64,000 bases of DNA from an uncultured Pelagibacteraceae bacterium (GCA_902617895.1 CACMYJ010000007.1:1-64000); one strand, 5' to 3'. Positions 36,111-45,718 are shown, counted from the first letter of the stretch. Program-made: numbers and translations. Notes: generated from the sequence alone by a model not told the origin.

Positions 36111-36773
36111 ATGAAACGTGTGCTTACAAAATTTATCAAAATAATAGCAATCTATCTTTTAATCATGTCCTCGGTTTGTGCCGAAAAACTGATAGTTTTT
36201 GATTTTACAGAGGAGGAATTAAATTCATTAGAAGTTAGAAAAGTAAGAGGAGCTGATGCAAAAACATTATATTCTATAGGAAGTAATGAGAATGGAAATT
36301 ATTTAAAAGCAGAAGCAGTAAATGCAGCTTCAGGAGTTGGTAAAGAAATAAAAATTAATTTAGACAAAACCCCTTTTATAAATATTACTTGGAAGATTGA
36401 AAAAGATCTTAAAGGTATAAAAGAAAATACCAAAAAAGGTCATGATTTTGCTGCTAGAGTTTTTGTAATCAAAAAAACTGGCGCAACACCACTATCAAAT
36501 AGAGCTATAAACTATGTTTTTTCAAGCAATTCAAATGTAGGAGAAACATGGCCCAGCCCTTATACAAAGAAATCTATCGATAGCGTTCTGGCTTCAACAA
36601 AGTCAAATTTAAATGAATGGGTCACAGTAAAAGCTAATGTAAAGGAAGATTTTAAAAATTTTCATGATTTAGACGTTGAAGAGCTTTCAGGAATTGCAAT
36701 TATGGCAGATACCGATAATTCAAAACTAACCGCAGTTAGTTATTACCAAAATATTTTTTTTTCCTCTGAGTAA
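36111..36773 (+). CDS. DUF3047-type exported protein
   Basis: A 220-residue protein with a signal peptide (about residues 1-24, MKRVLTKFIKIIAIYLLIMS start). The mature part shows the DUF3047 pattern: PFINITWKIEKDLKG, HDFAARVFVIKKTG, RAINYVFSSN, and ELSGIAIMADTDN near the end. The fold is expected to be a beta sandwich of unknown function. Located 45 nt after the dehydrogenase. Confidence 0.78.
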   Translation: MKRVLTKFIKIIAIYLLIMSSVCAEKLIVFDFTEEELNSLEVRKVRGADAKTLYSIGSNENGNYLKAEAVNAASGVGKEIKINLDKTPFINITWKIEKDLKGIKENTKKGHDFAARVFVIKKTGATPLSNRAINYVFSSNSNVGETWPSPYTKKSIDSVLASTKSNLNEWVTVKANVKEDFKNFHDLDVEELSGIAIMADTDNSKLTAVSYYQNIFFSSE

Positions 36774-36777
36774 AATT

Positions 36778-36915
36778 TTAATTAATATACTTTTTTAAAC
36801 CAAAACTTAATAAAGACAGTATTATTGCAGCCAAAACATCAAGGATTGGAGTGGCTTCTGGATATCCGAAATTCCATAATATAACACCAATTAACCAAAT
36901 TATATAAATTTTCAT
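36778..36915 (-). CDS. Tiny membrane protein, 45 residues
   Basis: An ORF too short for usual gene callers: 45 codons on the minus strand from ATG 36915 to TAA 36778-36780. The N-terminal half MKIYIIWLIGVILWNFG is a hydrophobic helix, then a short polar turn with Pro, Glu and Asp (YPEATPILDV), then a second hydrophobic stretch ending in a Lys-rich tail. The frame fills the gap between two plus-strand genes without overlap. It resembles the 56-residue product at 38936 in layout. Function unknown. Confidence 0.6.
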   Translation of the reverse strand: MKIYIIWLIGVILWNFGYPEATPILDVLAAIILSLLSFGLKKYIN

Positions 36916-36968
36916 AATGTATTAATCATTAGTATAAAAAATATTTTCACTTTGATATTATTATTTTT

Positions 36969-37364
36969 ATGAAAAAATTTAAATCAAGTTTTAATGTATA
37001 CTATGAGGATACAGATGCTGGTGGCGTAGTTTATTACGCAAATTATTTAAAATTTATAGAGCGAGCTAGAACTGATGCTATAGCATCTGTAAATTTTACA
37101 AATTCTAAACTAAGAGAAAATTATGGAATATATATAATTGTTAAATCTTGTAATTTAAATTTTATAAAACCTTCAAGGTTAGAAGATAAACTTGATATTT
37201 TTTCTGAAATTGTAGAGGTAAAGAATGTATCAATTAAAATGAAGCAAGATATATTTGTAAAAGATAATTTAATTTTAACTGCACATGTTCATTTAGCTAC
37301 AATTAATAAAGAGGGCAAACCAACCAAAATGCCTGAAAAACTCAAAGAACAATTAACTAAATAG
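36969..37364 (+). CDS. ybgC: Acyl-CoA thioesterase, YbgC type
   Basis: A 131-residue single hotdog-fold thioesterase. The YEDTDAGGVVYYANYLKFIER region is the YbgC/4HBT signature, with the catalytic Asp in EDTDAGG. In other bacteria ybgC is linked to tol-pal; here it stands alone. It hydrolyses short acyl-CoA or acts on acyl-ACP. Its 3' end overlaps the convergent glycosylase gene by 8 nt. Confidence 0.88.
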   Translation: MKKFKSSFNVYYEDTDAGGVVYYANYLKFIERARTDAIASVNFTNSKLRENYGIYIIVKSCNLNFIKPSRLEDKLDIFSEIVEVKNVSIKMKQDIFVKDNLILTAHVHLATINKEGKPTKMPEKLKEQLTK

Positions 37365-38031
37365 TATTTTTTACTTTAATAAATAAATTAGTCATTTTGT
37401 TTACGTTAATTCTTCCTATATTTACATTTCTTGGACTTGGATGATAAGAACCTACCAATAAAATATTATTTGGAAGCTTAAAGAATTTACTATGCCCAAA
37501 TTTAACATTTGAATCAATTTTGTGGTGTTTTTTGTAAAATTCTATACAAGTATCAAAAGCAATTTTCCCAAGTGCAACAACAATCTTTAAATTTTTTAAG
37601 TATTCAATTTCATTATTAAAATATTTAAAGCAAGTGTTTAGCTCTTTTTTTGTAGGTTTATCTCCAGGTGGGACACATTTTAAAGCAGTGGTTATAAATA
37701 TATCTTTTAATTTAAGTCCATCATTTCTGTGGTCTGAATTTGGTTGGTTAGATAAATTTGCCTTGTATAGACATTTATATAAAAAATCAGAAGATCTATC
37801 TCCTGTAAAAACTCTTCCAGTTCTATTACCCCCGTGTGCCGCTGGCGCCAAACCAACAAATAAAATCCTAGCTTTTGGGTCACCAAACCCTGTTATTGGT
37901 TTTCCCCAATATTTTTGATTTATGTATTGTTTTCTTTTATCTTTAGCTATCTTATTTCTAAATCTGACCAACCTAGGACATTTTTTGCAGCTTACTATCA
38001 AATTTTCAAGTTTTTCAAAATCATTAGTCAT
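37357..38031 (-). CDS. Family 5 (UDGb-type) uracil-DNA glycosylase
   Basis: A 224-residue DNA repair enzyme that removes uracil and other deaminated bases. Motif A GLAPAAHGGNRTGRVFTGD and motif B GSYHPSPRNVNIGR are the family 5 signatures. N-terminal CKKCPRLV and TALKCVPP, plus a later Cys, give the four Cys for the iron-sulfur cluster. Convergent with ybgC (8-nt overlap) and 49 nt from the divergent dehydrogenase. Confidence 0.88.
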   Translation of the reverse strand: MTNDFEKLENLIVSCKKCPRLVRFRNKIAKDKRKQYINQKYWGKPITGFGDPKARILFVGLAPAAHGGNRTGRVFTGDRSSDFLYKCLYKANLSNQPNSDHRNDGLKLKDIFITTALKCVPPGDKPTKKELNTCFKYFNNEIEYLKNLKIVVALGKIAFDTCIEFYKKHHKIDSNVKFGHSKFFKLPNNILLVGSYHPSPRNVNIGRINVNKMTNLFIKVKNTI

Positions 38032-38080
38032 AAATATTAATTTTTAATCTCTATGTCTTATACTATAATTAATTTAGATT

Positions 38081-38935
38081 ATGAATGTTGGTTTTATTGG
38101 TGTTGGTTATATGGGTTATGGGATAGCCAAAAATATTTTAAAAAAAGGGAATAACTTATTTGTTATTGCAAATAAAAAAAGGGCACCAATAGATAAAATT
38201 GTGGGTGATGGTGCGGTCGAAGTAAACTCCTATAATGAACTGTGTGAAAAAAATTTAGATGCCCTATTTCTTTGCGTAACAAATACACCAATCGCTCTCA
38301 GTATTGCTGAAAAAGTCTCAACTTTACTTAAAAATAATACATTAATTATTGATGTTACAACTCATAACCAAAATGGCTCTATTAAAATGGAACAGATTTT
38401 TTCAAAACAAAAAATTAACTACATCGAATGTCCTGTGATGGGAGGTCCCGTTCAGGCAGAAGAAGGTGTTTGTGGAGGTATTGTTGGAGCATCAGAGGAA
38501 AATTTTAAAAAGTCTGAAGTTTATTTAAAAACTTTTTGTAAAGATTATTTCCATTTTGGAGAAGTAGGCAAAGGAGCGAAATCAAAGTTACTAAATAATT
38601 TTTTGTCACTCGGTACTGCAACTAATGTTATAGAATTTATCAAGAGCGCAAAAAAATTAGATATTGATTTAGAAAAACTTTTTGCTGTTGCAAAATTAGG
38701 ATCTGGAAACTCAACAGCTTTAAATAGAATTTTTGATAATGTGCTTAAAGATGATTATACTGGATTTAAATTTTCAACTTCCAACACTTTAAAGGATCTT
38801 ACTTATATCCATGAAATGCTAAAAGATTTAGGCAATGCAGAAAAATTAGCCAATGTAAAAAAATCTTTTTATAAAAAAGCAGTAGAAGACGGGAATGGAG
38901 ATTTATTTATAAGTGAACTAATACAGAAAGATTAA
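38081..38935 (+). CDS. Beta-hydroxyacid dehydrogenase (second paralogue)
   Basis: A 284-residue NAD(P)-dependent member of the 3-hydroxyisobutyrate dehydrogenase family. MNVGFIGVGYMGYGIAKNIL binds the dinucleotide, ECPVMGGPVQAEEG is the substrate loop, and GAKSKLLNNFLSLG holds the catalytic Lys. Clearly diverged from the copy at 28449, so a different substrate is likely. Its stop is directly followed by the stop of the minus-strand tiny gene. Confidence 0.84.
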   Translation: MNVGFIGVGYMGYGIAKNILKKGNNLFVIANKKRAPIDKIVGDGAVEVNSYNELCEKNLDALFLCVTNTPIALSIAEKVSTLLKNNTLIIDVTTHNQNGSIKMEQIFSKQKINYIECPVMGGPVQAEEGVCGGIVGASEENFKKSEVYLKTFCKDYFHFGEVGKGAKSKLLNNFLSLGTATNVIEFIKSAKKLDIDLEKLFAVAKLGSGNSTALNRIFDNVLKDDYTGFKFSTSNTLKDLTYIHEMLKDLGNAEKLANVKKSFYKKAVEDGNGDLFISELIQKD

Positions 38936-39106
38936 TTATTCTTTTTTTTTATCAGCAAATACAATAGCTATAAGTAATAATGCTGTCCAAAACATTGCCG
39001 CTAAACTTTTGATTGCACTCGTTTCAGCGCCCCACAAATCAAAAAAAAATGCTCCAATAAGAATTCCAATTATGTAAATTATCACTACTAATCTAGTCTG
39101 AGTCAT
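38936..39106 (-). CDS. Tiny two-helix membrane protein, 56 residues
   Basis: A 56-codon minus-strand frame from ATG 39106 to TAA 38936-38938. It starts MTQTRLVVIIYIIGILIGAF (first hydrophobic helix), has a short polar turn (FFDLWGAETS), then a second hydrophobic helix and the tail ADKKKE. It fills the gap exactly between the dehydrogenase stop and the DUF1289 gene, overlapping the latter's 3' end by 14 nt in another frame, as in a translationally coupled pair. Function unknown. Confidence 0.65.
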   Translation of the reverse strand: MTQTRLVVIIYIIGILIGAFFFDLWGAETSAIKSLAAMFWTALLLIAIVFADKKKE

Positions 39107-39350
39107 TTAGTTGCTTCTTTTTAAATAACGACATTCCATTATTTTTTTTATGTTCATACGATTCTTTGAAACTTTCTAGCTGCCATCCTTGCATTCTCAT
39201 TTGAATATCTTCTAAATTTTGTTTTTTCCAATCATCTTTAGTATTCTGGTCTTTCCAAATCTTCTTTTCATCATTATTTCTTCCACAACCATAACAATAT
39301 CCAGTTACAGGATCCATTTTGCAAATACTTATACAGGGTGAAATTATCAT
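39093..39350 (-). CDS. DUF1289 family small protein
   Basis: An 85-residue protein with four Cys (C6, C10, C19, C22: SPCISIC then YCYGCGRN), the DUF1289 pattern that suggests a small metal or iron-sulfur site. The C-terminal half is charged and helical. Function of the family is unknown. It is the first gene of a minus-strand pair with the 56-residue membrane protein and is divergent from tRNA-Leu. Confidence 0.85.
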   Translation of the reverse strand: MIISPCISICKMDPVTGYCYGCGRNNDEKKIWKDQNTKDDWKKQNLEDIQMRMQGWQLESFKESYEHKKNNGMSLFKKKQLNDSD

Positions 39351-39389
39351 TTTTTTATATATTTATATCCTTTTACACTATTATTCTGA

Positions 39390-39418
39390 TTGGACAAATT
39401 AGATCAATACTATATAAA
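39390..39418 (+). promoter_or_regulatory. Promoter of tRNA-Leu
   Basis: TTGGAC (39390-39395) and TATAAA (39413-39418) with a 17-nt spacer, the best sigma-70-like match in the window. The -10 ends 14 nt before the mature tRNA. It may also serve trigger factor, since only 10 nt separate the tRNA and tig. Confidence 0.65.
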
Positions 39419-39432
39419 ACAGCATAAAATTT

Positions 39433-39517
39433 GGGCGAGTGGCGGAATTGGTAGACGCGTTGGTCTTAGGAACCAATAGTGCAAGCTGTGAAGGTTCGAG
39501 TCCTTTCTCGCCTACCA
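39433..39517 (+). tRNA. tRNA-Leu (anticodon UAG)
   Basis: An 85-nt class II tRNA with encoded CCA (39515-39517). Acceptor GGGCGAG pairs with CTCGCCT, including a G-U pair at the end; discriminator is A. The anticodon stem TTGGT/ACCAA encloses loop CTTAGGA with TAG at 39467-39469. The long variable arm is typical of Leu. Ten nt upstream of trigger factor, likely same transcript. Confidence 0.95.
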
Positions 39518-39527
39518 TAAATAGAAT

Positions 39528-40985
39528 ATGAAAGTAACAGTAGAAAATAAAAAAGGTTTAGAAAAAGATCTTAAAGTATTTGTAGATAAAAAAACAATCT
39601 CAGGCTTTATGGATGAGAAATATGAGGAAATAAGAAAAGATATTGTTATAAAAGGTTTCAGACCTGGCAAGGTTCCTACCGAGATATTAAAAAGACAATT
39701 TGGTAAAGCTGTTTACGGTGAAGTAATTGATAAGTTGTTAAAAGATACAACAACTAAAGCTCTAGAAGAAAATAAAATCAAACCAGCCGGACAGCCTAAA
39801 ATAGATTTAAAGTCTTTTGGCGAAGGTAAAGATTTAGAATATATAATTTCAGTCACTGAACTACCCGAGGTTTCTGCTAAAGGATTAAGCTCAATTAAAG
39901 TAGATGAGTATGTTGTAAAAATTGATCCAAAAGAAACAGATAAAAGAATAAGTGAAATTGCAAAAAATCAAAACAATTTTAAAGATGCAGAAGCAAATTA
40001 TAGCTCAAAAATAAATGATCTTGTAATTTTTGATTATAGAGGAACTATTGACGGCAAAGAATTTAAAGGTAACGAGGGTAAAAATACTCAATTAGTTCTT
40101 GGAAAAGATTTATTTATAAAAGGTTTTGATAAACAATTAGAGGGCGTTAAATCAGGTGATACAAAAAATGTAGAAGTAAAACTGCCTGAAAATTTTCCTG
40201 AAAAAGACCTTATTAATAAAAGTGCTGTGTTTGTATGTAAGGTTACGGCAGTGAGAATTCCAGAGGAAGTAAAAATTAATGATGATTTTGCTAAAAATAT
40301 GGGTGCAAAAGATTTAGCAAATTTAAAAGAACTTATTTCAAAACAAATTAATGATGAATATAAAAATTCATTAGCCATGATTACAAAGAAAAGTATTCTT
40401 GAGCAAATAGAGAGAGAAAAATTAGACCAATTACCAGGTAATTTAATCGAGCAGGAAGTTAAAATATTATCTCAAGGAATGAAGGAAGACGAAGTTAAAA
40501 AGAACCAAAAATCATTAGAGGAACAAGCTAAAAAAAGAATTAAAACAGGATTAATCTTAAATGCTTTTGGTGAGGAAAATAAAATTAATGTATCTCAAGA
40601 AGAAATTAATATGGAAATACAAAAACAATTTAGAATGATGCCAGGTCAAGAAAAGATTGTTAAAGATTATTATGAACAAAATCCTGCAGCAATAGATAGT
40701 TTAAGAGGACAAATTTACGAAGAAAAAATAATTGAGGAAATTAAGAAAAAAGCAAAAACTACAAAAAAAGAAATTACTAAAGAAGAAGCTGAGAAAATTC
40801 TAAAACAAGAAAATGAAAACAACATTAAAGAGCAAGCGAAACTTGCAAAAAAAGATGGAGATGAAAAAAATAAGAAAAAAATAGATCCTAAAAAAAAAGA
40901 GGTAAAAGCAAAATCGAAAGAAACTAAAAAAACTAAAACTCCTGCATCAAAACCTAAAAAAGCAAAAAAGGTTAGCAAAAAGTAA
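39528..40985 (+). CDS. tig: Trigger factor chaperone with long Lys-rich tail
   Basis: Ribosome-bound folding chaperone and prolyl isomerase. Ribosome-binding signature GFRPGKVP at 43-50, FKBP-like domain about 155-240 ([19 protein letters not shown]), then the helical substrate cradle. At 485 residues it is longer than the usual roughly 430; the extra is a Lys/Glu-rich C-terminal tail from about residue 405, with repeated Lys runs. It heads the chaperone/protease block tig-clpP-clpX-lon. Confidence 0.93.
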   Translation: MKVTVENKKGLEKDLKVFVDKKTISGFMDEKYEEIRKDIVIKGFRPGKVPTEILKRQFGKAVYGEVIDKLLKDTTTKALEENKIKPAGQPKIDLKSFGEGKDLEYIISVTELPEVSAKGLSSIKVDEYVVKIDPKETDKRISEIAKNQNNFKDAEANYSSKINDLVIFDYRGTIDGKEFKGNEGKNTQLVLGKDLFIKGFDKQLEGVKSGDTKNVEVKLPENFPEKDLINKSAVFVCKVTAVRIPEEVKINDDFAKNMGAKDLANLKELISKQINDEYKNSLAMITKKSILEQIEREKLDQLPGNLIEQEVKILSQGMKEDEVKKNQKSLEEQAKKRIKTGLILNAFGEENKINVSQEEINMEIQKQFRMMPGQEKIVKDYYEQNPAAIDSLRGQIYEEKIIEEIKKKAKTTKKEITKEEAEKILKQENENNIKEQAKLAKKDGDEKNKKKIDPKKKEVKAKSKETKKTKTPASKPKKAKKVSKK

Positions 40986-41017
40986 TCACAAGTTGTATAA
41001 GAATAATCGAATCGATT

Positions 41018-41629
41018 ATGTCTATTAAAATTCCAGAACAACTAAACACCCTTATCCCCATGGTTGTCGAACAATCTAGCAGAGGTGAAAGGGCATATGA
41101 CATTTATTCAAGACTACTTAAAGAGAGAATTGTATTTGTGGTTGGTCCAATAAATGACGCGGTTGCATCGTTAGTTACTGCGCAATTATTATTTTTAGAG
41201 TCAGAAGATCCTAAAAAAGAAATTTCATTATATATAAATAGTCCTGGTGGACTTGTAACAGCCGGACTTGGTATTTATGATACAATGCAATACATCAAAC
41301 CAGAGATAAGTACTTTATGCATAGGTCAAGCAGCAAGCATGGGTTCATTTTTACTTGCGGCTGGGGCTAAAGGAAAAAGATTCTCATTACCAAATTCTAG
41401 AATAATGGTTCATCAACCCTCTGCAGGTTTTCAAGGACAAGCGACAGATATTGAAATTCACGCTAATGAAGTTTTATCTTTAAAGAAAAGATTAAATGAA
41501 ATCTACTCAAAACATACTGGAAAAGCAGTTGATGAAATTAAATCAGCATTAGAGAGAGATAATTTTATGACCCCAGACAATGCAAAAAGTTTTGGTTTGA
41601 TAGATAAAGTAGTAGAAAAGAGAGAATAG
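41018..41629 (+). CDS. clpP: ClpP ATP-dependent protease proteolytic subunit
   Basis: Serine protease of 203 residues that forms the double heptamer of ClpXP. Catalytic triad visible: S107 (QAASMGS), H132 (MVHQPS) and D181 (RDNFMTP). No long propeptide. Lies 32 nt after tig and 88 nt before clpX, the conserved order. Confidence 0.96.
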   Translation: MSIKIPEQLNTLIPMVVEQSSRGERAYDIYSRLLKERIVFVVGPINDAVASLVTAQLLFLESEDPKKEISLYINSPGGLVTAGLGIYDTMQYIKPEISTLCIGQAASMGSFLLAAGAKGKRFSLPNSRIMVHQPSAGFQGQATDIEIHANEVLSLKKRLNEIYSKHTGKAVDEIKSALERDNFMTPDNAKSFGLIDKVVEKRE

Positions 41630-41717
41630 GTCACAATATATAGTTTGTTCACAACCTCCACTTGATTACTTTGTAACATATGTATTAAAGTATAAAAATT
41701 GATTCGAATTAAAAATT

Positions 41718-42977
41718 ATGAGTAACAATAAAAATATTCTTTACTGTTCTTTTTGTGGCAAGAGCCAACACGAAGTTAGAAAATTAATTGCAGGTCCAAC
41801 TGTATTCATTTGTGATGAATGCGTAGAACTTTGTATGGATATAATTAAAGAAGAAAGCAAAGATAATTTTGTAAAGCATCAGGATGGATTACCTTTACCA
41901 AAAGAAATATGTAAAGTTCTTGATGACTATGTGATTGGACAATCTCACGCAAAAAAAGTTTTATCAGTTGCAGTCCATAATCATTACAAAAGATTAAACT
42001 ACGAAAATAAAACAAGCAAAACGGTTGAACTGTCCAAATCTAATATTATGCTTGTAGGACCAACGGGATGTGGAAAAACTTTATTAGCACAAACTCTTGC
42101 TAGAATACTTGACGTACCTTTTACAATGGCAGATGCCACTACATTAACTGAAGCAGGCTACGTAGGTGAAGATGTTGAAAATATAATTTTAAAATTATTA
42201 CAAGCAGCAGATTATAATGTCGAAAAAGCTCAAAGAGGAATTGTCTATATCGATGAGGTTGACAAAATAAGTAGAAAGTCAGAAAATCCATCTATTACTA
42301 GAGATGTATCCGGTGAAGGAGTTCAGCAAGCCTTATTAAAAATTATGGAGGGAACAGTGGCAAGTGTTCCTCCTCAAGGGGGAAGAAAACATCCTCAACA
42401 AGAATTTCTACAAGTAGACACAACTAATATACTGTTTATTTGTGGAGGAGCTTTTGCTGGCCTTGATAAAATAATATCGCAAAGAGACAAAGGGTCTTCT
42501 ATTGGATTTGGAGCGGAGGTAAAAACTTTAGAAGATAAAAAAACTGGAGAATGGATGAAAAATCTGGAGCCCGAAGATTTATTAAGATACGGGTTGATCC
42601 CAGAATTTATTGGCAGATTACCAATTACAGCAACTCTTGAAGATTTGGATGAAAAATCTTTAATAAAAATTTTACAAGAGCCAAAAAATTCTTTGATTAA
42701 ACAGTACCAAGAATTATTTAGATTAGAAGGAGTAAAATTAACATTTAAAGACCAGGCAGTTAAAGATATTGCTAACAAAGCTATAAGTAAGAAAACTGGG
42801 GCTAGAGGATTAAGATCAATTTTAGAAAATTTATTACTTAAAACTATGTTTGATCTTCCTGGTCAAGATAACATAGAAGAAGTTATTATTGATGGTGGAG
42901 CAACTAAGGGCACTTCTCAGCCAATTATTGTTCATACTAAGAACAAATCAAAAACAGAAAAGACTTCTGCGGCTTAA
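41718..42977 (+). CDS. clpX: ClpX ATP-dependent unfoldase
   Basis: AAA+ unfoldase of ClpXP, 419 residues. N-terminal zinc finger uses C10, C13, C32 and C35. Walker A GPTGCGKT at 115-122, pore loop GYVGEDV, Walker [11 protein letters not shown], and sensor 2 in the [10 protein letters not shown] segment. Recognises ssrA-tagged and regulatory substrates. Upstream 88-nt gap probably contains its own promoter; no clear hexamers could be fixed. Confidence 0.96.
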   Translation: MSNNKNILYCSFCGKSQHEVRKLIAGPTVFICDECVELCMDIIKEESKDNFVKHQDGLPLPKEICKVLDDYVIGQSHAKKVLSVAVHNHYKRLNYENKTSKTVELSKSNIMLVGPTGCGKTLLAQTLARILDVPFTMADATTLTEAGYVGEDVENIILKLLQAADYNVEKAQRGIVYIDEVDKISRKSENPSITRDVSGEGVQQALLKIMEGTVASVPPQGGRKHPQQEFLQVDTTNILFICGGAFAGLDKIISQRDKGSSIGFGAEVKTLEDKKTGEWMKNLEPEDLLRYGLIPEFIGRLPITATLEDLDEKSLIKILQEPKNSLIKQYQELFRLEGVKLTFKDQAVKDIANKAISKKTGARGLRSILENLLLKTMFDLPGQDNIEEVIIDGGATKGTSQPIIVHTKNKSKTEKTSAA

Positions 42978-43039
42978 TAAGAGTTAATAAACAAAAGTTT
43001 CCTATTGCATTATAAGATATAATATCCATATTTATATTT

Positions 43040-45427
43040 ATGGAAGTTAAATTAACACAGCCATTATTACCATTAAGAGACATAGTAGTGTTTCCAAGCA
43101 TGGTTATTCCTCTTTTTGTTGGAAGAGATAAATCTATTACTGCTTTAAATGAGGTAATGAAAAGTGACAAAAAAATAATATTAGTTACCCAAAAAAATTC
43201 TGAAGTTGATGATCCAAAAAAAAATGATGTATTTTCTTATGGATGTGAAAGCAACATATTACAACTTTTAAAACTTCCAGACGGTACAGTTAAGGTTTTA
43301 GTTGAGGGAATTAAAAGAGTAAAAATTATTGATTTCAAGGATGATGAAAAATTTATTACCTGCACCTATGAACATCAAAAAGATTTACTAAACAAAGATG
43401 AAGACCTATTACCTCTAGCACTCACAGCAGTAAGAAGATTAGAAAAATTGACATCCGTAAATAAAAAAGTTTCATCAGAAACAATTAACAATATTAAACA
43501 ATTAAAAGATCCATCTAAAATTGTAGATAATATTGTGTCGAACCTAAATGCATCTATATCTGAAAAACAACAAATATTCGAAACATTGGATGTTAAGAAA
43601 AGATTAAATGCAGCTATTAAAATGATGGAGAGTGAAACAAGCATAATTGGAGTAGAAAAAAGAATTAGAGGAAGAGTTAAGACTCAAATGGAAAAGACTC
43701 AAAGGGAGTATTATTTAAATGAACAATTAAAAGCTATTCAAAAAGAATTAGGCGAAATTGAAGATGGCAAAGATGAAACGACAAACTTAAAAAAATCAAT
43801 TCAAAAAGCTAAAATGCCAAAAGAAGTTGAGAAGAAGTGCATGTCAGAGCTTAAGAAATTAAAAAACATGAGCCCAATGTCTGCAGAGGCAACAGTTGTT
43901 AGAAATTACTTAGATTGGATGATTGATCTTCCATGGTTTAAAAAAAACGATGTTGATATTGATTTAAATAAAGGTCTTAAAATTTTAGATGAAGATCATT
44001 TTGGTTTAGAAAAGGTAAAAGAGAGAATTATTGAGTTTCTAGCAGTTCAAAAAAGAATGGAAAAAATTAAAGGACCAATTTTATGTTTAGTTGGACCTCC
44101 AGGAGTTGGAAAAACATCACTTGGAAAATCTATAGCTAAAGCTACTAATAGACAGTTTATTAGAATGTCTTTAGGAGGTGTCAGAGATGAAGCAGAAATA
44201 AGAGGTCATAGAAGAACATACATTGGGTCTTTACCAGGAAAAATAATTCAAATGATGAAGAAAGCTGGTACAAAAAATCCTTTATTTTTATTAGATGAAG
44301 TTGATAAAATTGGGAACGATTATAGAGGAGATCCATCATCAGCTTTACTAGAAGCATTAGACCCTGAACAGAATACAGCTTTTAATGATCACTATTTAGA
44401 AGTTGATTATGATTTGTCTGATGTAATGTTTGTAACAACAGCTAATACTCTAAATATTTTACCACCGCTTCTTGATAGAATGGAAGTTATTAGAATCCCT
44501 GGATATACAGAGGATGAGAAAATAAATATCGCTAATAAATACCTATTACCTAAACAGGTAAAAGAGAACGGTGTAAAAGATGGCGAGCTAAACCTAGAAG
44601 ATGGAACAATAAAAGAGATAATTAGAAGTTACACAAGAGAATCTGGTGTAAGAAACCTAGAAAGAGAAATTTCTAAAGTAACAAGAAAAGTTGTAAAAAA
44701 AGTAGTAAGTGGCGAAGTTGAAAAAGTACAAGTAAATGACAAGAATATTCCAGACTTTTTAGGAATTAAAAAATTCAAATTTGGTGAAGTAGAGGATAAA
44801 GATAAAACTGGAATAGTAATAGGACTAGCGTGGACTGAGGTAGGAGGAGAAATTCTTAAAATAGAAACTGTTAATATGCCAGGTAAGGGCAGAATGCAAA
44901 TAACAGGAAAACTTGGAGATGTTATGCAAGAGTCTGTAAAAGCTGCTAAATCATATGTTAGATCAAAAAGTTTAGAGTATGGAATAATTCCACCTCTCTT
45001 TGAAAAAAAAGATTTTCATATTCATGTTCCTGAAGGAGCTACGCCTAAAGATGGACCATCAGCTGGTATAGCAATGGTTACATCCATTGTATCATCAATC
45101 ACAAATATACCTGTTAATAGAGAGATTGCTATGACTGGTGAGGTGACAATTACAGGACAAGTTTTACAAATTGGTGGTTTAAAAGAGAAATTACTTGCTG
45201 CACACAGAGCAGGGGTTAAAAAAGTATTAATACCAAAAGAAAATGAAAAAGATTTAGTAGATATTCCAAAAAAAGTAAGGGAAGACATTAAAATCATTCC
45301 TGTAGAAACAGCAGATGAAGTGCTTAAAATTGCTCTTACTAAAGAGCTAAAACCTGTCGAATGGACTGAAGTAGATAAAATTTCAGAGGGTAAAAAAGAC
45401 GATAAATCTCAAGCTAGTATTCAGTAA
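43040..45427 (+). CDS. lon: Lon ATP-dependent protease
   Basis: A 795-residue AAA+ serine protease. N-terminal LON domain about 5-200, Walker A GPPGVGKT at 352-359, Walker B PLFLLDEVDK, and protease domain with catalytic dyad S674 (KDGPSAGIA) and K717 (GGLKEK, second Lys). Degrades misfolded proteins. A -10-like TATAAT at 43018-43023 lies 16 nt before the start, so separate transcription from clpX is possible. Confidence 0.96.
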   Translation: MEVKLTQPLLPLRDIVVFPSMVIPLFVGRDKSITALNEVMKSDKKIILVTQKNSEVDDPKKNDVFSYGCESNILQLLKLPDGTVKVLVEGIKRVKIIDFKDDEKFITCTYEHQKDLLNKDEDLLPLALTAVRRLEKLTSVNKKVSSETINNIKQLKDPSKIVDNIVSNLNASISEKQQIFETLDVKKRLNAAIKMMESETSIIGVEKRIRGRVKTQMEKTQREYYLNEQLKAIQKELGEIEDGKDETTNLKKSIQKAKMPKEVEKKCMSELKKLKNMSPMSAEATVVRNYLDWMIDLPWFKKNDVDIDLNKGLKILDEDHFGLEKVKERIIEFLAVQKRMEKIKGPILCLVGPPGVGKTSLGKSIAKATNRQFIRMSLGGVRDEAEIRGHRRTYIGSLPGKIIQMMKKAGTKNPLFLLDEVDKIGNDYRGDPSSALLEALDPEQNTAFNDHYLEVDYDLSDVMFVTTANTLNILPPLLDRMEVIRIPGYTEDEKINIANKYLLPKQVKENGVKDGELNLEDGTIKEIIRSYTRESGVRNLEREISKVTRKVVKKVVSGEVEKVQVNDKNIPDFLGIKKFKFGEVEDKDKTGIVIGLAWTEVGGEILKIETVNMPGKGRMQITGKLGDVMQESVKAAKSYVRSKSLEYGIIPPLFEKKDFHIHVPEGATPKDGPSAGIAMVTSIVSSITNIPVNREIAMTGEVTITGQVLQIGGLKEKLLAAHRAGVKKVLIPKENEKDLVDIPKKVREDIKIIPVETADEVLKIALTKELKPVEWTEVDKISEGKKDDKSQASIQ

Positions 45428-45434
45428 TAAACAT

Positions 45435-45463
45435 TTTACTTTATTAATCCGTTGATGTAATAG
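45435..45463 (+). promoter_or_regulatory. Possible promoter of the tRNA-Val/tRNA-Asp pair
   Basis: TTTACT (45435-45440) and TAATAG (45458-45463) with a 17-nt spacer, ending 12 nt before tRNA-Val. The match to consensus is moderate and the location right after lon is suitable. Confidence 0.4.
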
Positions 45464-45475
45464 TACCAAGATTTT

Positions 45476-45551
45476 GGGTGGTTAGCTCAGTTGGTAGAGC
45501 ATCTCGTTTACACCGAGGGGGTCAAAGGTTCGAGTCCTTTACTACCCACCA
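45476..45551 (+). tRNA. tRNA-Val (anticodon UAC)
   Basis: A 76-nt tRNA with encoded CCA. Acceptor GGGTGGT pairs with ACTACCC (one G-U pair); discriminator A. The anticodon stem TCTCG/CGAGG encloses TTTACAC with TAC. T arm contains GGTTCGAGTCC. Only 11 nt separate it from tRNA-Asp, so both come from one transcript. Confidence 0.95.
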
Positions 45552-45562
45552 TTTACACCTGT

Positions 45563-45639
45563 GGGGGTGTAGCTCAGTTGGTTAGAGCACCTGCCTGTCA
45601 CGCAGGGGGCCGAGGGTTCGAGTCCCTTCACTCCCGCCA
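45563..45639 (+). tRNA. tRNA-Asp (anticodon GUC)
   Basis: A 77-nt tRNA with encoded CCA. Acceptor GGGGGTG pairs with CACTCCC; discriminator G, the Asp identity base. The anticodon stem CCTGC/GCAGG encloses CTGTCAC with GTC. Confidence 0.95.
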
Positions 45640-45667
45640 TTATTTGAGTAAAACTAGGCATAAAAAT

Positions 45668-45698
45668 GTGACATATCTTCACTTTTAGTTGATATAAT
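45668..45698 (+). promoter_or_regulatory. Promoter of the nuo operon
   Basis: A perfect TATAAT (45693-45698) lies 20 nt before the nuoA start. The upstream hexamer is unclear: GTGACA (45668-45673) with a 19-nt spacer is the best candidate. The placement between tRNA-Asp and nuoA supports a promoter for the complex I operon. Confidence 0.5.
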
Positions 45699-45718
45699 AG
45701 TTGTTACATAGGAATCAA

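Noticed and set aside
45491-45688. 65-codon plus-strand frame across tRNA-Val and tRNA-Asp
   Set aside because: It is read through two well-folded tRNAs and has no independent coding evidence.
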